A stretch of DNA of 64,000 nucleotides, taken from contig SVGA01000011.1 in assembly GCA_015056575.1 (NCBI GenBank), positions 1 through 64,000 on the forward strand, read 5' to 3'. Positions 34,963 to 43,809 of this stretch are shown piece by piece (positions within the stretch are counted from its first letter, which is position 1; each line of letters opens with the position of its first letter). This stretch comes from Butyrivibrio sp. (lineage in GTDB: Bacteria > Bacillota > Clostridia > Lachnospirales > Lachnospiraceae). Both the position numbers and the translations under genes were made by a program. The notes beneath the pieces were generated by a model, which was not told the origin of the DNA, searched no databases, and saw only the letters and a program-made list of their open reading frames with translations.

Positions 34963-35418
34963 TCAATCTCTGTCCAGTAATTCTTCAAAATATTTCATGG
35001 CTGAAAGCGCCTCTTCGTTGGTCTTTATGGCGATCATAATGGTATCATCGCCGGCGATACAGCCAACAACCTCCGGCAGCTCCAGTGCATCTATCGCTGC
35101 TGCGAGAGCCATGGCCATACCGGATACAGTCTTCATCACCAGAAGGTTCTGAGCCACATCCATGCTGACAAAGCCTGCTCTTAATACATTTACATATTTA
35201 TCGTGCATAACTTCAGGATCTGCTGTGGTATAGACATATTTCTGTCTGCCATCTTCAATGACCTGCTTTGTGAGTTTCATCTGCCTGATGTCCCGGGAAA
35301 CGGTGGCCTGAGTCACATCATATCCCGCATTCTTAAGAAGGCTCGCAAGCTGTTCCTGAGTCTCTACAACGTGATTGTTAATGATCTCAATTATTTTGTC
35401 ATGTCTGTTCTTCTTCAA
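34963..35418 (-). CDS. argR: Arginine repressor ArgR
   Basis: A 151-residue regulator. The N-terminal winged helix contains T-Q-A-T-V-S-R-D-I, and the C-terminal oligomerisation and arginine-binding domain contains G-C-I-A-G-D-D-T-I-M-I. It senses arginine and controls its synthesis and use. No arginine genes lie in this window; the argR-recN pairing is a conserved Firmicutes arrangement. Confidence 0.95.
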   Translation of the reverse strand: MKKNRHDKIIEIINNHVVETQEQLASLLKNAGYDVTQATVSRDIRQMKLTKQVIEDGRQKYVYTTADPEVMHDKYVNVLRAGFVSMDVAQNLLVMKTVSGMAMALAAAIDALELPEVVGCIAGDDTIMIAIKTNEEALSAMKYFEELLDRD

Positions 35419-35441
35419 TTCCTTTTCCCTCTTTAATATTT

Positions 35442-36287
35442 TTATTTTTCAAACTTCTTGCTTATCATATCAAGGAAGTTTACTTTATTTAGCCTTAGGA
35501 TCTTAGTGGTCTTCTTGGATTTCTTGATCTCTATCCTGTCTCCTGAATTCATAAGGATCGTTCCGCTTCCATCAAAGCTTGAAATAGCCTGTTTGGTGCC
35601 TCCATCCCTTCCCTTCAGAAGCTCCACCTCTATCCTTGTTTCCGGGGAAAAGACAAGGCTCCTGGAGTTCAATGTATGAGGACAAACCGGGGTTATCAGA
35701 ATAAGATTAGCCTGAGGTTCTATGATAGGTCCGCCTGCAGACATATTGTAACCGGTTGATCCGGTAGGTGTTGATACTATAAGCGCATCGGCAAAATAGC
35801 TGCACAGAAACTGATCGTTGACATAGATATTATAGCCGATGGTGGAAATATCCTGATATCTGCACACAATGATGTCATTAAGGGCGTAGTCTCTTCTCCC
35901 TTCAAGGCTGCCCCTTAGCATCATTCTGTCCTCTATCTCATACTCACCGCGAAGTATCTTATCAAGAGCCTCATCGATGTCTCTCTGATCAACCTCGGCA
36001 AGATAACCCATGGTTCCAAGATTCACGCCTATCATGGGGATGTCCATATAAGCAAGGCTTCTTGCGGCCTGAAGCATTGTTCCGTCGCCTCCAAGTACTA
36101 TGACCAGATCGGTGTCCTCAGGGATGATACTAAGGTGCACTCTCTTTAAAAGAAGGGGATCCTCCTCCTTCTTCTCACTGGCGATCACACAGGTCTTGCC
36201 ACGCTGTTCAAGATACTCCTTGATATGCATTGTGACCGTCAGGTCCTTGTCCTTGACTTTATTGGTAACGATACAAAACTTTTCCAT
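35442..36287 (-). CDS. nadK: NAD kinase
   Basis: A 281-residue enzyme that makes NADP from NAD and ATP. The hallmark G-G-D-G-T-M motif is in V-L-G-G-D-G-T-M-L, and the second motif T-P-T-G-S-T-G-Y and S-A-G-G-P-I follow. It lies between tlyA and argR, the usual clostridial order. Confidence 0.95.
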   Translation of the reverse strand: MEKFCIVTNKVKDKDLTVTMHIKEYLEQRGKTCVIASEKKEEDPLLLKRVHLSIIPEDTDLVIVLGGDGTMLQAARSLAYMDIPMIGVNLGTMGYLAEVDQRDIDEALDKILRGEYEIEDRMMLRGSLEGRRDYALNDIIVCRYQDISTIGYNIYVNDQFLCSYFADALIVSTPTGSTGYNMSAGGPIIEPQANLILITPVCPHTLNSRSLVFSPETRIEVELLKGRDGGTKQAISSFDGSGTILMNSGDRIEIKKSKKTTKILRLNKVNFLDMISKKFEK

Positions 36288-36304
36288 ATGGGCCCCTTTC
36301 CACG

Positions 36305-37210
36305 TCAGGCTCCCGCAAGCTGCGCTGCGGATCCGGCTACCGTCTCCTCAATGAGTTTGTTGTTATCGTCTGTATATGAAATTCCGCTTTTCTCTTCGCA
36401 GATCTGTCGAAGGATCTTCTCTCCCTCCGCTTCTGTAAGGGGTTCTACCTCACTGTTTCTTGAAGGATCTTTCCTGATGTGGATCAGGTACTCGATATTT
36501 CCCTCAGGTCCCTTGATGGGAGAAAAATCCAGATGCAAAACCTCAAAGCCCGCGATGCCCATGAAATCAAATATCCTGTGCACCACTTCGCTGTGAACCT
36601 TCGCATCTCTTACGACGCCTTTTTTCCCAACCTTGTCTTTACCTGCTTCAAACTGAGGTTTAATAAGGCACACCATCTCGCCTCCGTCCTTAAGGAGTTT
36701 CCTTGCGGGAAGGAGGATCTTGGTAAGTGAGATAAAAGAAACATCACAGGACGCAAAATCCAGATCATCCTGTATGTCTTCCCTGACCATATATCTGAAG
36801 TTGGTCTTTTCCATGCAGACCACTCTGTCGTCACTTCTAAGCTTCCAGTCCAGCTGTCCGTGGCCCACATCCACCGAGTAGACCTTGGCTGCACCGTTCT
36901 GCAGCATGCAGTCCGTAAAGCCCCCTGTGGAAGCGCCTATATCCATGCAGACCTTGCCCTGAAGGGAAAAGCCGAAATTGTTAACTGCCTTTTCCAGTTT
37001 AAGGCCGCCTCTGCTGACATAGGGGAGAGTATCTCCCTTTACCTGAAGAGAAGTTATCTTAGACTCCTCGAAGGTTGTACCGGGCTTATCCTCACGCTGG
37101 CCGTTTACAAAGACTTCACCTGCCATTATAAGGGTCTTGGCCTTCTCCCTGGAGGGAGCCAGTCCCCTGTTTACCAAAAGAACGTCAAGTCGTTCCTTAT
37201 CCTTTGCCAT
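36305..37210 (-). CDS. tlyA: TlyA family rRNA methyltransferase
   Basis: A 301-residue protein with an N-terminal S4 RNA-binding domain (about 5-65) and an FtsJ-like methyltransferase fold starting at D-I-G-A-S-T-G-G-F-T-D-C. K-P-Q-F-E-A-G and the catalytic Lys/Asp surroundings are present. TlyA methylates 2'-O positions of 16S and 23S rRNA in some bacteria; hemolysin labels for this family are historical. It follows dxs by 8 bp. Confidence 0.93.
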   Translation of the reverse strand: MAKDKERLDVLLVNRGLAPSREKAKTLIMAGEVFVNGQREDKPGTTFEESKITSLQVKGDTLPYVSRGGLKLEKAVNNFGFSLQGKVCMDIGASTGGFTDCMLQNGAAKVYSVDVGHGQLDWKLRSDDRVVCMEKTNFRYMVREDIQDDLDFASCDVSFISLTKILLPARKLLKDGGEMVCLIKPQFEAGKDKVGKKGVVRDAKVHSEVVHRIFDFMGIAGFEVLHLDFSPIKGPEGNIEYLIHIRKDPSRNSEVEPLTEAEGEKILRQICEEKSGISYTDDNNKLIEETVAGSAAQLAGA

Positions 37211-37218
37211 AAATATCT

Positions 37219-39069
37219 TTACCTTTGCACTTCCTTAAGTATCCGCTCTGCCACAGACTCCGCATCAATCGCCAGCTCTTTTCTGAGCTTGTCCACGCTT
37301 CCGTGGGTCACAAACTGATCCGGGATCGCAATGGAGAGAATGTTAACGTCAAGCCTGTTGTCCTGAACGTATTCTCTGACCTTCTCACCATAGCCGCCTG
37401 TTGCCACATTCTCCTCCATGGTTACAAAGAGCTTGTGGTTTCCTGCAGCAGCTTTTAGATAATCAGTGTCTATGGGCTTTACGAACCTGGCATTGACCAG
37501 ACTTACATGAAGCCCTCTCTCCTTCAGGATCCTGCGGACATCCTCGGCGATCCTCACCATTGAGCCCACAGCCAGAAGGCAGATATCCTTCTCCTGGTAG
37601 ATCGGCTCGCACTTGCCCATCTCAATGGGCGCCCTGAATTCCTGAAGGCCGTCGTAGGCATTGCCCCTTGGGTACCTGATCGCTATAGGTGCCCCAAGCC
37701 TTATGGCAAATTTCATCATATCCGAAAGTTCCCACTTGTTCTTGGGAGCCAGTACATGCATGTTGGGCATGGAGGACAGATAGGAAAGATCAAATATTCC
37801 CTGATGGGTCTCTCCGTCGCTTCCCACAAGTCCCGCTCTGTCAACCGCAAAAATAACCGGGAGATTCTGCAGACATACATCCTCCAGGATCTGGTCGTAG
37901 GCCCTTTGAAGGAATGAGGAATACACGGCGAACACAGGCTTAAAGCCGCCAAGAGCCAGACCTGCTGCATAGGTTACGGCGTGCTCCTCTGCAATACCCG
38001 CATCCACAAATCTGTCGGGATAAATATTCCTGAATCTCTTAAGGCCGGTACCGTCCGCCATGGCAGCGGTGATGGCCACAACCTTGTCATCTCTCTCCCC
38101 GAGCTTACACATAACCGTGGAAAAGATATCCTGATAATTAGCCGTAGATCTTGGATTCCTGGGAAGACCGTTCTCTACAAGGAAGGGCTCGGTGCCGTGG
38201 AACCTCGCGGGATGCCTCTCCGCAGGTTCATATCCTTTTCCCTTGGTAGTCTTTATATGGATCATCACAGCTTTTTTTACCTTGCGGGCTTCCTTGATGA
38301 TCTTCACAAGACCTGCTGTATCATGTCCGTCAACCGGTCCGAGATAGGTGATCCCCAGATTCTCAAAAACCATGCCCGGCACAAAGAGCTGTTTGAAACT
38401 GTTCTTGGCTCTTCTGATACTGTCCACAACTTTGTTGTTGGTCTTGAGCTGAGCGTACACATCCTCTTTGAGGTTAAGGTATCCCTGAGCGGTACGCATA
38501 TTGTTAAGATACTTGCCCATTCCTCCAACGCTCTCGGAGATGGACATCTCGTTGTCATTAAGAATGATTATGAAGTTTGTCTCAAGCTTGGAGGCGTTGT
38601 TCATGGCTTCATAGGCAAGGCCTCCGGTAAGGGAACCGTCGCCTATAACGGAAACCACAGCGTAGTCCTCTCCCTTAAGATCTCTTGCTTTAACCATGCC
38701 AAGGCCGGCAGATATGGATGTGGAGCTGTGTCCGGTGTCAAAAACATCCGTATCGGACTCGCTTCTTTTGGGAAAGCCGCTCATTCCGCCATACTGCCTT
38801 AAGGTATCAAACTTATCTTTTCTTCCGGTTAAAAGTTTATGGGTGTATGCCTGATGCCCCACGTCCCAGATGATCTTGTCCTTTGGAAGATCCAGGGCAA
38901 GATGCAGAGCCATGGTCAGCTCCACTGCGCCAAGATTGGAGGCAAGGTGGCCTCCGGTCACAGAGATCTTATCTATAAGAAATTCTCTGATCTCCTGGGC
39001 GAGCTCAGGATACTGATTCTGAGGTATATTCTTTATATCACCGGTCTCATTTATCTGATCCAGAAGCAT
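37219..39069 (-). CDS. dxs: 1-deoxy-D-xylulose-5-phosphate synthase
   Basis: A 616-residue thiamine diphosphate enzyme that condenses pyruvate and glyceraldehyde 3-phosphate in the first step of the MEP isoprenoid pathway. The ThDP motif is G-D-G-S-L-T-G-G...N-N-A, and D-V-G-H-Q-A-Y holds the active histidine. H-E-G-I-F-D-L and D-R-A-G-L-V-G are in the C-terminal half. It follows ispA by 16 bp. Confidence 0.96.
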   Translation of the reverse strand: MLLDQINETGDIKNIPQNQYPELAQEIREFLIDKISVTGGHLASNLGAVELTMALHLALDLPKDKIIWDVGHQAYTHKLLTGRKDKFDTLRQYGGMSGFPKRSESDTDVFDTGHSSTSISAGLGMVKARDLKGEDYAVVSVIGDGSLTGGLAYEAMNNASKLETNFIIILNDNEMSISESVGGMGKYLNNMRTAQGYLNLKEDVYAQLKTNNKVVDSIRRAKNSFKQLFVPGMVFENLGITYLGPVDGHDTAGLVKIIKEARKVKKAVMIHIKTTKGKGYEPAERHPARFHGTEPFLVENGLPRNPRSTANYQDIFSTVMCKLGERDDKVVAITAAMADGTGLKRFRNIYPDRFVDAGIAEEHAVTYAAGLALGGFKPVFAVYSSFLQRAYDQILEDVCLQNLPVIFAVDRAGLVGSDGETHQGIFDLSYLSSMPNMHVLAPKNKWELSDMMKFAIRLGAPIAIRYPRGNAYDGLQEFRAPIEMGKCEPIYQEKDICLLAVGSMVRIAEDVRRILKERGLHVSLVNARFVKPIDTDYLKAAAGNHKLFVTMEENVATGGYGEKVREYVQDNRLDVNILSIAIPDQFVTHGSVDKLRKELAIDAESVAERILKEVQR

Positions 39070-39085
39070 ATCTGTTTCCTTCCGT

Positions 39086-40030
39086 TTACTTTTTCCTGTA
39101 GATCAGGTATTCAAACAGTCCCTCCAGGAAAGAATCTTCAAATCCAAGGCCGGCAAGAATATCCTCCGCTTCCTTCGAGAGTTCTTTTACCCTGCTCTTT
39201 GACTGTTCCATTCCATAAAGACTTACATAGGTTGTCTTGTTGTTTTTTTCATCGGATCCAACAGGCTTTCCAAGCTCCTCACTGGTACTGACGATATCCA
39301 GAATGTCATCCTGAATCTGGAAGGCTATGCCAACACAGCTGCCTGCCTTCTCCATCAGGTCAACCTGAGCCTTTGTGGCTCCCCCAAGGATCGCTCCCAC
39401 CATAAGGCTTGCTTCGATAAGAGCACCTGTCTTGTTCTCGTCTATGTAATGAAGGATATCCTTCATCTTCTCGTTGTCGCTTTCGCTGTTGTTCTCTGCC
39501 ATGATATCGGCGCACTGACCGCCTATCATACCGTAGATTCCGGCCTTGCCCGCAAACACCTTAAGTGCCGCGATATAGCGGTTAGCGGTGTCCCCGTCGA
39601 AGCCTGTGAGTTCTTTTCCACCTGAAGCACCCAAAATAGCGGTTTCAAAGGCCAGATTCAAAAGCCCGTCTCCTGCCAGCGTAGCCATTCCGGCACCGTA
39701 AACGGCATGGGTTGTCTTTCTGCCTCTTCTGTACTCGTCATTGTCCATGGCGGGAAGATCGTCGTGAACCAGTGAATAGGTGTGGACCATCTCCATAGCT
39801 GCGGCAAAGGGAGCAACAACGCTTTCATCTGCATCCGCTCCGGCAAAGAGTTTATAGGACTCCAGCATCATAACAGGGCGAAGTCTCTTGCCTCCCGCAA
39901 GAAGGCTGTAATTCATAGCCTCTATCACGGTTGCGGCGTAGCCCTCTTTTGCAGGCATATACCTTTTAAGGATATCTTCAGCACGGGAAGCTCTTTCCAA
40001 GAGTTCCTCCTCAAATGTGTCTTTTCCCAT
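39086..40030 (-). CDS. ispA: Polyprenyl (farnesyl/geranyl) diphosphate synthase
   Basis: A 314-residue trans-prenyltransferase. The first aspartate-rich motif is D-D-L-P-A-M-D-N-D and the second Q-I-Q-D-D-I-L-D. Small residues before the first motif suggest a C15 product, which cannot be proved from sequence. It supplies precursors for undecaprenol and quinones. It abuts xseB directly, a conserved xseB-ispA-dxs order. Confidence 0.94.
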   Translation of the reverse strand: MGKDTFEEELLERASRAEDILKRYMPAKEGYAATVIEAMNYSLLAGGKRLRPVMMLESYKLFAGADADESVVAPFAAAMEMVHTYSLVHDDLPAMDNDEYRRGRKTTHAVYGAGMATLAGDGLLNLAFETAILGASGGKELTGFDGDTANRYIAALKVFAGKAGIYGMIGGQCADIMAENNSESDNEKMKDILHYIDENKTGALIEASLMVGAILGGATKAQVDLMEKAGSCVGIAFQIQDDILDIVSTSEELGKPVGSDEKNNKTTYVSLYGMEQSKSRVKELSKEAEDILAGLGFEDSFLEGLFEYLIYRKK

Positions 40031-40267
40031 TTAATCAAAATCCTCCAGGCTGCCGTCATCGGAAATCTTCTGAACCTTCTTCTCAACCTCGCTGATAGCA
40101 TCGTGGCAGAACTTAACCAGTTTCATGCCCTCCTGATACTCTTTGAAGGAATCCTCAAGGGAGATGTTCTCGTCCTCGAGAGATGCGATCTTGTTCTCAA
40201 TCTCCTTGAAAGCCTCTTCTATAGTCATATTCTTCTCGGCCTTCACAGCCGCTTTTTTCTCTGCCAT
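40031..40267 (-). CDS. xseB: Exodeoxyribonuclease VII small subunit
   Basis: A 78-residue helical protein with the family core T-I-E-E-A-F-K-E-I-E and the S-L-E-D-S-F-K-E-Y-Q-E-G segment. Several copies wrap the XseA large subunit. One base separates it from xseA. Confidence 0.93.
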   Translation of the reverse strand: MAEKKAAVKAEKNMTIEEAFKEIENKIASLEDENISLEDSFKEYQEGMKLVKFCHDAISEVEKKVQKISDDGSLEDFD

Positions 40268-40268
40268 T

Positions 40269-41495
40269 TTAGTCCTCCGGGTCTGAAAAATCTGTAGCCG
40301 TGGTGACTGTTACTCTTGCCCTGATCTGTCCGTCACTGACAAAAACCGTAAGTTCATCGCCATTACTGACGCCTTCGATACTTCTGATGTTCCGCCCTTT
40401 AGCATCCGAAACGTAAGAATATCCGGCCTTCAGTCTGTCCAGAGGTGACAGGCCCTTTAGCTTCTCGATGGATATATCAAGCCTGTGCCTACCTTGGGAT
40501 ACCTTTCTGTCCATAAGATTCTGCAGAAGCTCCCTGTACTGGTCTGTCCTTAGAAGCCTGTCTCTTATCCTGCCCATGGGGCTTAGGTGCCTCAGGCTCT
40601 GTGTATATCTCTTTTCCTCCAGTTTGTACCTGGCAATGTTACGGTCGATACCGGCCCTTAATGTTCCTGAATAATCCTGCAGATCCTGAAGGAATCTGCT
40701 AAATTCAAAAACCGCAAACTCAGCTGCCTGTGAGGGGGTCGCTGCCCTCTTGTCCGCAACAAAGTCCGCAATTGTAGTGTCTGTTTCATGTCCTACTGCT
40801 GAAATAATGGGAACCGGGCAATCGAAGATGGCCTGCGCCACGATCTCTTCGTTAAACGCCCATAAGTCCTCTATAGATCCTCCGCCACGTCCCACTATAA
40901 TGACATCAGCCTTAGTGTGAGCCAGGGTTTCAATCCCCCTGACAATGCTCTCAGCGGCCTGATCACCCTGAACGATGGCAGGATAAAGAATAATCTGAAT
41001 ATGTGGATTTCTCCTGGTGGCAACATTGATAATGTCACGAACCGCAGCTCCCGTTGGAGCCGTAACTACGCCGAGAGTTTTTATATAAGACGGTATTGGC
41101 TGTTTGTAGAACTCCGAAAACATCCCCGCATCGGAGAGTTTCTTCTTGAGCTGCTCAAACTTCTCAAAAAGTGCTCCCTCGCCGTCCTGCTCTATCTTTT
41201 TGGCATAGAGCTGATACTTGCCGTCTCTTTCATATACGTCTATAGTGCCGGTGATCTTAACCTGCTGGCCTTCCTTCATCTGAAATTTAAGGCCGCCCCG
41301 CTCTCTGTCTGAGCGAAACATAACACAGGCTATGGCTCCACCGGAGTCCTTCAGGGTAAAGTAAATATGCCCGGAGGAATGGTACTTACAGTTACTCACT
41401 TCTCCCTTGACTGTAAGTGACTTAAGAAGGAAGTCCTGAGTGAACATGTTTCTGATGTATGCATTAACCTGTGTGACTGTATATTCACTTCGCAA
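40269..41495 (-). CDS. xseA: Exodeoxyribonuclease VII large subunit
   Basis: A 408-residue subunit. The N-terminal OB fold (about 1-100) binds single-stranded DNA. The nuclease core has V-G-R-G-G-G-S-I-E-D-L-W-A-F-N and H-E-T-D-T-T-I-A-D-F. The start is a TTG inside the end of nusB (11-bp overlap). The reading M/L-R-S-E-Y-T-V-T-Q-V-N-A-Y-I matches the family N-terminus, so this start is preferred. Confidence 0.94.
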   Translation of the reverse strand: MRSEYTVTQVNAYIRNMFTQDFLLKSLTVKGEVSNCKYHSSGHIYFTLKDSGGAIACVMFRSDRERGGLKFQMKEGQQVKITGTIDVYERDGKYQLYAKKIEQDGEGALFEKFEQLKKKLSDAGMFSEFYKQPIPSYIKTLGVVTAPTGAAVRDIINVATRRNPHIQIILYPAIVQGDQAAESIVRGIETLAHTKADVIIVGRGGGSIEDLWAFNEEIVAQAIFDCPVPIISAVGHETDTTIADFVADKRAATPSQAAEFAVFEFSRFLQDLQDYSGTLRAGIDRNIARYKLEEKRYTQSLRHLSPMGRIRDRLLRTDQYRELLQNLMDRKVSQGRHRLDISIEKLKGLSPLDRLKAGYSYVSDAKGRNIRSIEGVSNGDELTVFVSDGQIRARVTVTTATDFSDPED

Positions 41496-41889
41496 ATTTA
41501 GCTAACACTCCGTTTACAAATGCAGGGGAACCATCCTGTCCGTACTTCTTAGCCAGCTCCACTGCCTCATTGATGGCTACTCCTGTGGGAACCGTTTCAT
41601 CATATTTGATCTCATATAATGCAAGTCTGATGATGGTAAGATCCACCTTGGCCATTCTGCCGGTGTCCCACCCTGTGGTCTCCTTGTTGATGTACTCATC
41701 AATCTCCGGGAGTTTGGACGCAATAGCCTCATATTTGGTCTTGATATATTCTGCATCCTTCGCAGACAGCTCCTTGTCTTCTTCAGAGGTAAAAAGCTCT
41801 GCCTGCTCTGACATTTCTTCCATTGAGTTGAATTCAACACGAAAGAGCAGCTCAAAAACCTGCTCTCTAAGTTCTGATCTGTTCATCAT
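41485..41889 (-). CDS. nusB: Transcription antitermination factor NusB
   Basis: A 134-residue all-helical protein that binds boxA RNA with NusE (S10) and supports rRNA antitermination. The family motifs R-x-x-V-F-E-L-L-F near the N-terminus and Y-D-E-T-V-P-T-G-V-A-I-N-E-A-V-E-L-A-K-K-Y are clear. It follows the Asp23 gene by 15 bp. Confidence 0.95.
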   Translation of the reverse strand: MMNRSELREQVFELLFRVEFNSMEEMSEQAELFTSEEDKELSAKDAEYIKTKYEAIASKLPEIDEYINKETTGWDTGRMAKVDLTIIRLALYEIKYDETVPTGVAINEAVELAKKYGQDGSPAFVNGVLAKFAK

Positions 41890-41904
41890 ATATTCTCTGT
41901 TCCT

Positions 41905-42258
41905 TTATGCCTTTGGCATTGTGATACCGGCAATCCTTACGTTGACATCGGTAACCGAAAGTCCTGTCATGCTCTCGATCGTGGATTTAACTCTGGTCTG
42001 AGCCTGCTGGCAGGTAGCGGGGATATTGAATCCGTAAGCCATCATAAGAGCCAGATCAACCTTAACTTCGTTGTCTCCAAGTGTAACCTTGGCGCCCTTC
42101 TTTAAATTGTTGCGGCTTACCTTTTCAAGATTGTCGCTGGTGTAGTTGCCTGCCATAGCGGAAACTCCGTCCACCTCCAAAGCAGCCAGCGCAGCGATCC
42201 TTGCTACAACGTCATCGGCGATCTTTACTGTTCCAACATCTTTAACTTCTTTTCCCAT
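41905..42258 (-). CDS. Asp23/Gls24 family envelope stress protein
   Basis: A 117-residue protein with the family core V-A-R-I-A-A-L-A-A-L-E-V-D-G-V and V-D-L-A-L-M-M-A-Y-G-F-N-I-P. It is the YqhY-like member regularly found before nusB in Firmicutes. It has been linked to envelope stress and, for YqhY, to fatty-acid synthesis control. The function here is not established. Confidence 0.9.
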   Translation of the reverse strand: MGKEVKDVGTVKIADDVVARIAALAALEVDGVSAMAGNYTSDNLEKVSRNNLKKGAKVTLGDNEVKVDLALMMAYGFNIPATCQQAQTRVKSTIESMTGLSVTDVNVRIAGITMPKA

Positions 42259-42353
42259 AATATAAGCACCTCATTTTAACTCTTAAAACTATATCTACAC
42301 TAGTATACCACAAACAGGCAAGCCGGGCGAGCGCTTGCACTCATCCGGTTCTT

Positions 42354-43766
42354 TTAAAGCCAGAATATGATAGTTCCGTACTCTTCGAATGTGGTATAGG
42401 AAACCTGGGACTTATCTTCCCCCTGGATATAGTCAAATACCTTTCTTCCGGTTATCAGTTCCTCAAACAGGCTGTCATAGATCTGGGGCGTAGAACACTT
42501 GATGGTAACGTTGTCGCTACCGTCATTGTACCTGCGGTTAAAAAGGTCTGCCACCAAAGAAAGCTCCGCCGAAGTGAAATACTCACCCTCTCTGACATAG
42601 TAATTATCTGCGATGCTGTTGCACTCAGGCATGGATATCAGATTGGACACCTTGTGGTTGACAGCTATGTCTGAGCTGGTAACGTTCAGATAAGCATAAT
42701 TGATCCTGGGAAGCTTGGAAGCATCCGCAGTCTCACCGGATGCGGTCTGGAAAGAGGAATCTCCCCAGGTAACATCCATGTAGTAAAAAGCATTGTTGCA
42801 CTGAACAAGGTTCCACGCATGGCGGACTCCTCTTGAATTGTTGGTGTCCACCGTACCTGTAACCAGCGTACACTCGATCCCCAGCTTATTCAAAATATAC
42901 TGAGCTGCCTTGGCATATCCGTTACAGACACTTCTGCCATTTAAGAATACCGAGCATATATTCTGATTGTCGGGAGCATTAAGGTCATATTCCGTACTGT
43001 CGATAATGTACTCATACACATACTTTATGGCATAATAATCGTCTTCGGAAGAAGGTGCTCCCGCAAGACATTTATTAACATAATCATTGATCCCGGTCTG
43101 CCTGCGCTTTACTTCATCAAGGTCGTACAGATAGTTTCCCGAAAAGGTTATCTTTGTTATGGTGTCACCAAGGGTATAGTTAGTGTAACTGTAACCGTCA
43201 ACATAGAAAATCTCGGGATGGTCCATAAGCACATAGTCAAACACCTGCTCAATAGCCTCATCGCTGGTGGTTGATACCACAACATCCTTACCTTCGCTTT
43301 CAAGGATCTGAAGGATCTCCGCATAGAGATTCTTACCTGAAGCGGTCAGCCTCTCGTAAGCATAGAGACCCTCCTGCTGCTTCTTGATATTTTCAATGTT
43401 CTCGGTGGTTATACCTACTTCTTCTCTTTTTTGGGTGTCTTCCTTGTTTGCTCCCGTCTCCTCGACGGTCTCAATGGACAGTCCCTCAACAGAATAGTCA
43501 GAGGTTACATCCTCCACCGTTTCCAGTTCCTTGGTATTATAGATAGCTGAAGCATCATCGGAAATAATGAAGGCCGGTTCCAGACTCAGTTCCTCCGTGG
43601 AATAAACGGAATTCTCCGGATAGTCCTCCGGGTCAAGTATCCCCAGCGCTTCCAGGTAATCATCAACTCCGGAATACCCGCACCCGGACATAGAGACAGC
43701 CAATATTACCGTCACAAGAACTCCAAAAGCCCCATCGATGATCTTTCTCCAAATCTTTTTTCCCAT
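42354..43766 (-). CDS. Transglutaminase-like domain lipoprotein
   Basis: A 470-residue surface lipoprotein. The signal peptide ends S-M-S-G-C (Cys29). A low-complexity Glu/Thr-rich stretch (about 60-135) precedes a transglutaminase/protease-like domain with Cys281 in R-S-V-C-N-G-Y-A, His316 in R-H-A-W-N and Asp331 in M-D-V-T-W-G-D, a complete catalytic triad. It could cleave or cross-link cell-surface peptides. The ATG at 43766 is chosen over an upstream TTG because AGGA lies 7 nt before it. It follows prfC by 43 bp. Confidence 0.88.
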   Translation of the reverse strand: MGKKIWRKIIDGAFGVLVTVILAVSMSGCGYSGVDDYLEALGILDPEDYPENSVYSTEELSLEPAFIISDDASAIYNTKELETVEDVTSDYSVEGLSIETVEETGANKEDTQKREEVGITTENIENIKKQQEGLYAYERLTASGKNLYAEILQILESEGKDVVVSTTSDEAIEQVFDYVLMDHPEIFYVDGYSYTNYTLGDTITKITFSGNYLYDLDEVKRRQTGINDYVNKCLAGAPSSEDDYYAIKYVYEYIIDSTEYDLNAPDNQNICSVFLNGRSVCNGYAKAAQYILNKLGIECTLVTGTVDTNNSRGVRHAWNLVQCNNAFYYMDVTWGDSSFQTASGETADASKLPRINYAYLNVTSSDIAVNHKVSNLISMPECNSIADNYYVREGEYFTSAELSLVADLFNRRYNDGSDNVTIKCSTPQIYDSLFEELITGRKVFDYIQGEDKSQVSYTTFEEYGTIIFWL

Positions 43767-43809
43767 GTAAAAATCCTTTTTCTCCCCCGGCAAAGGTCCC
43801 CCTAAAAGA

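Noticed and set aside
42310..42354. Hairpin after the transglutaminase gene as a terminator
   Set aside because: The inverted repeat is imperfect and lacks a T run; it may weaken but not end transcription.
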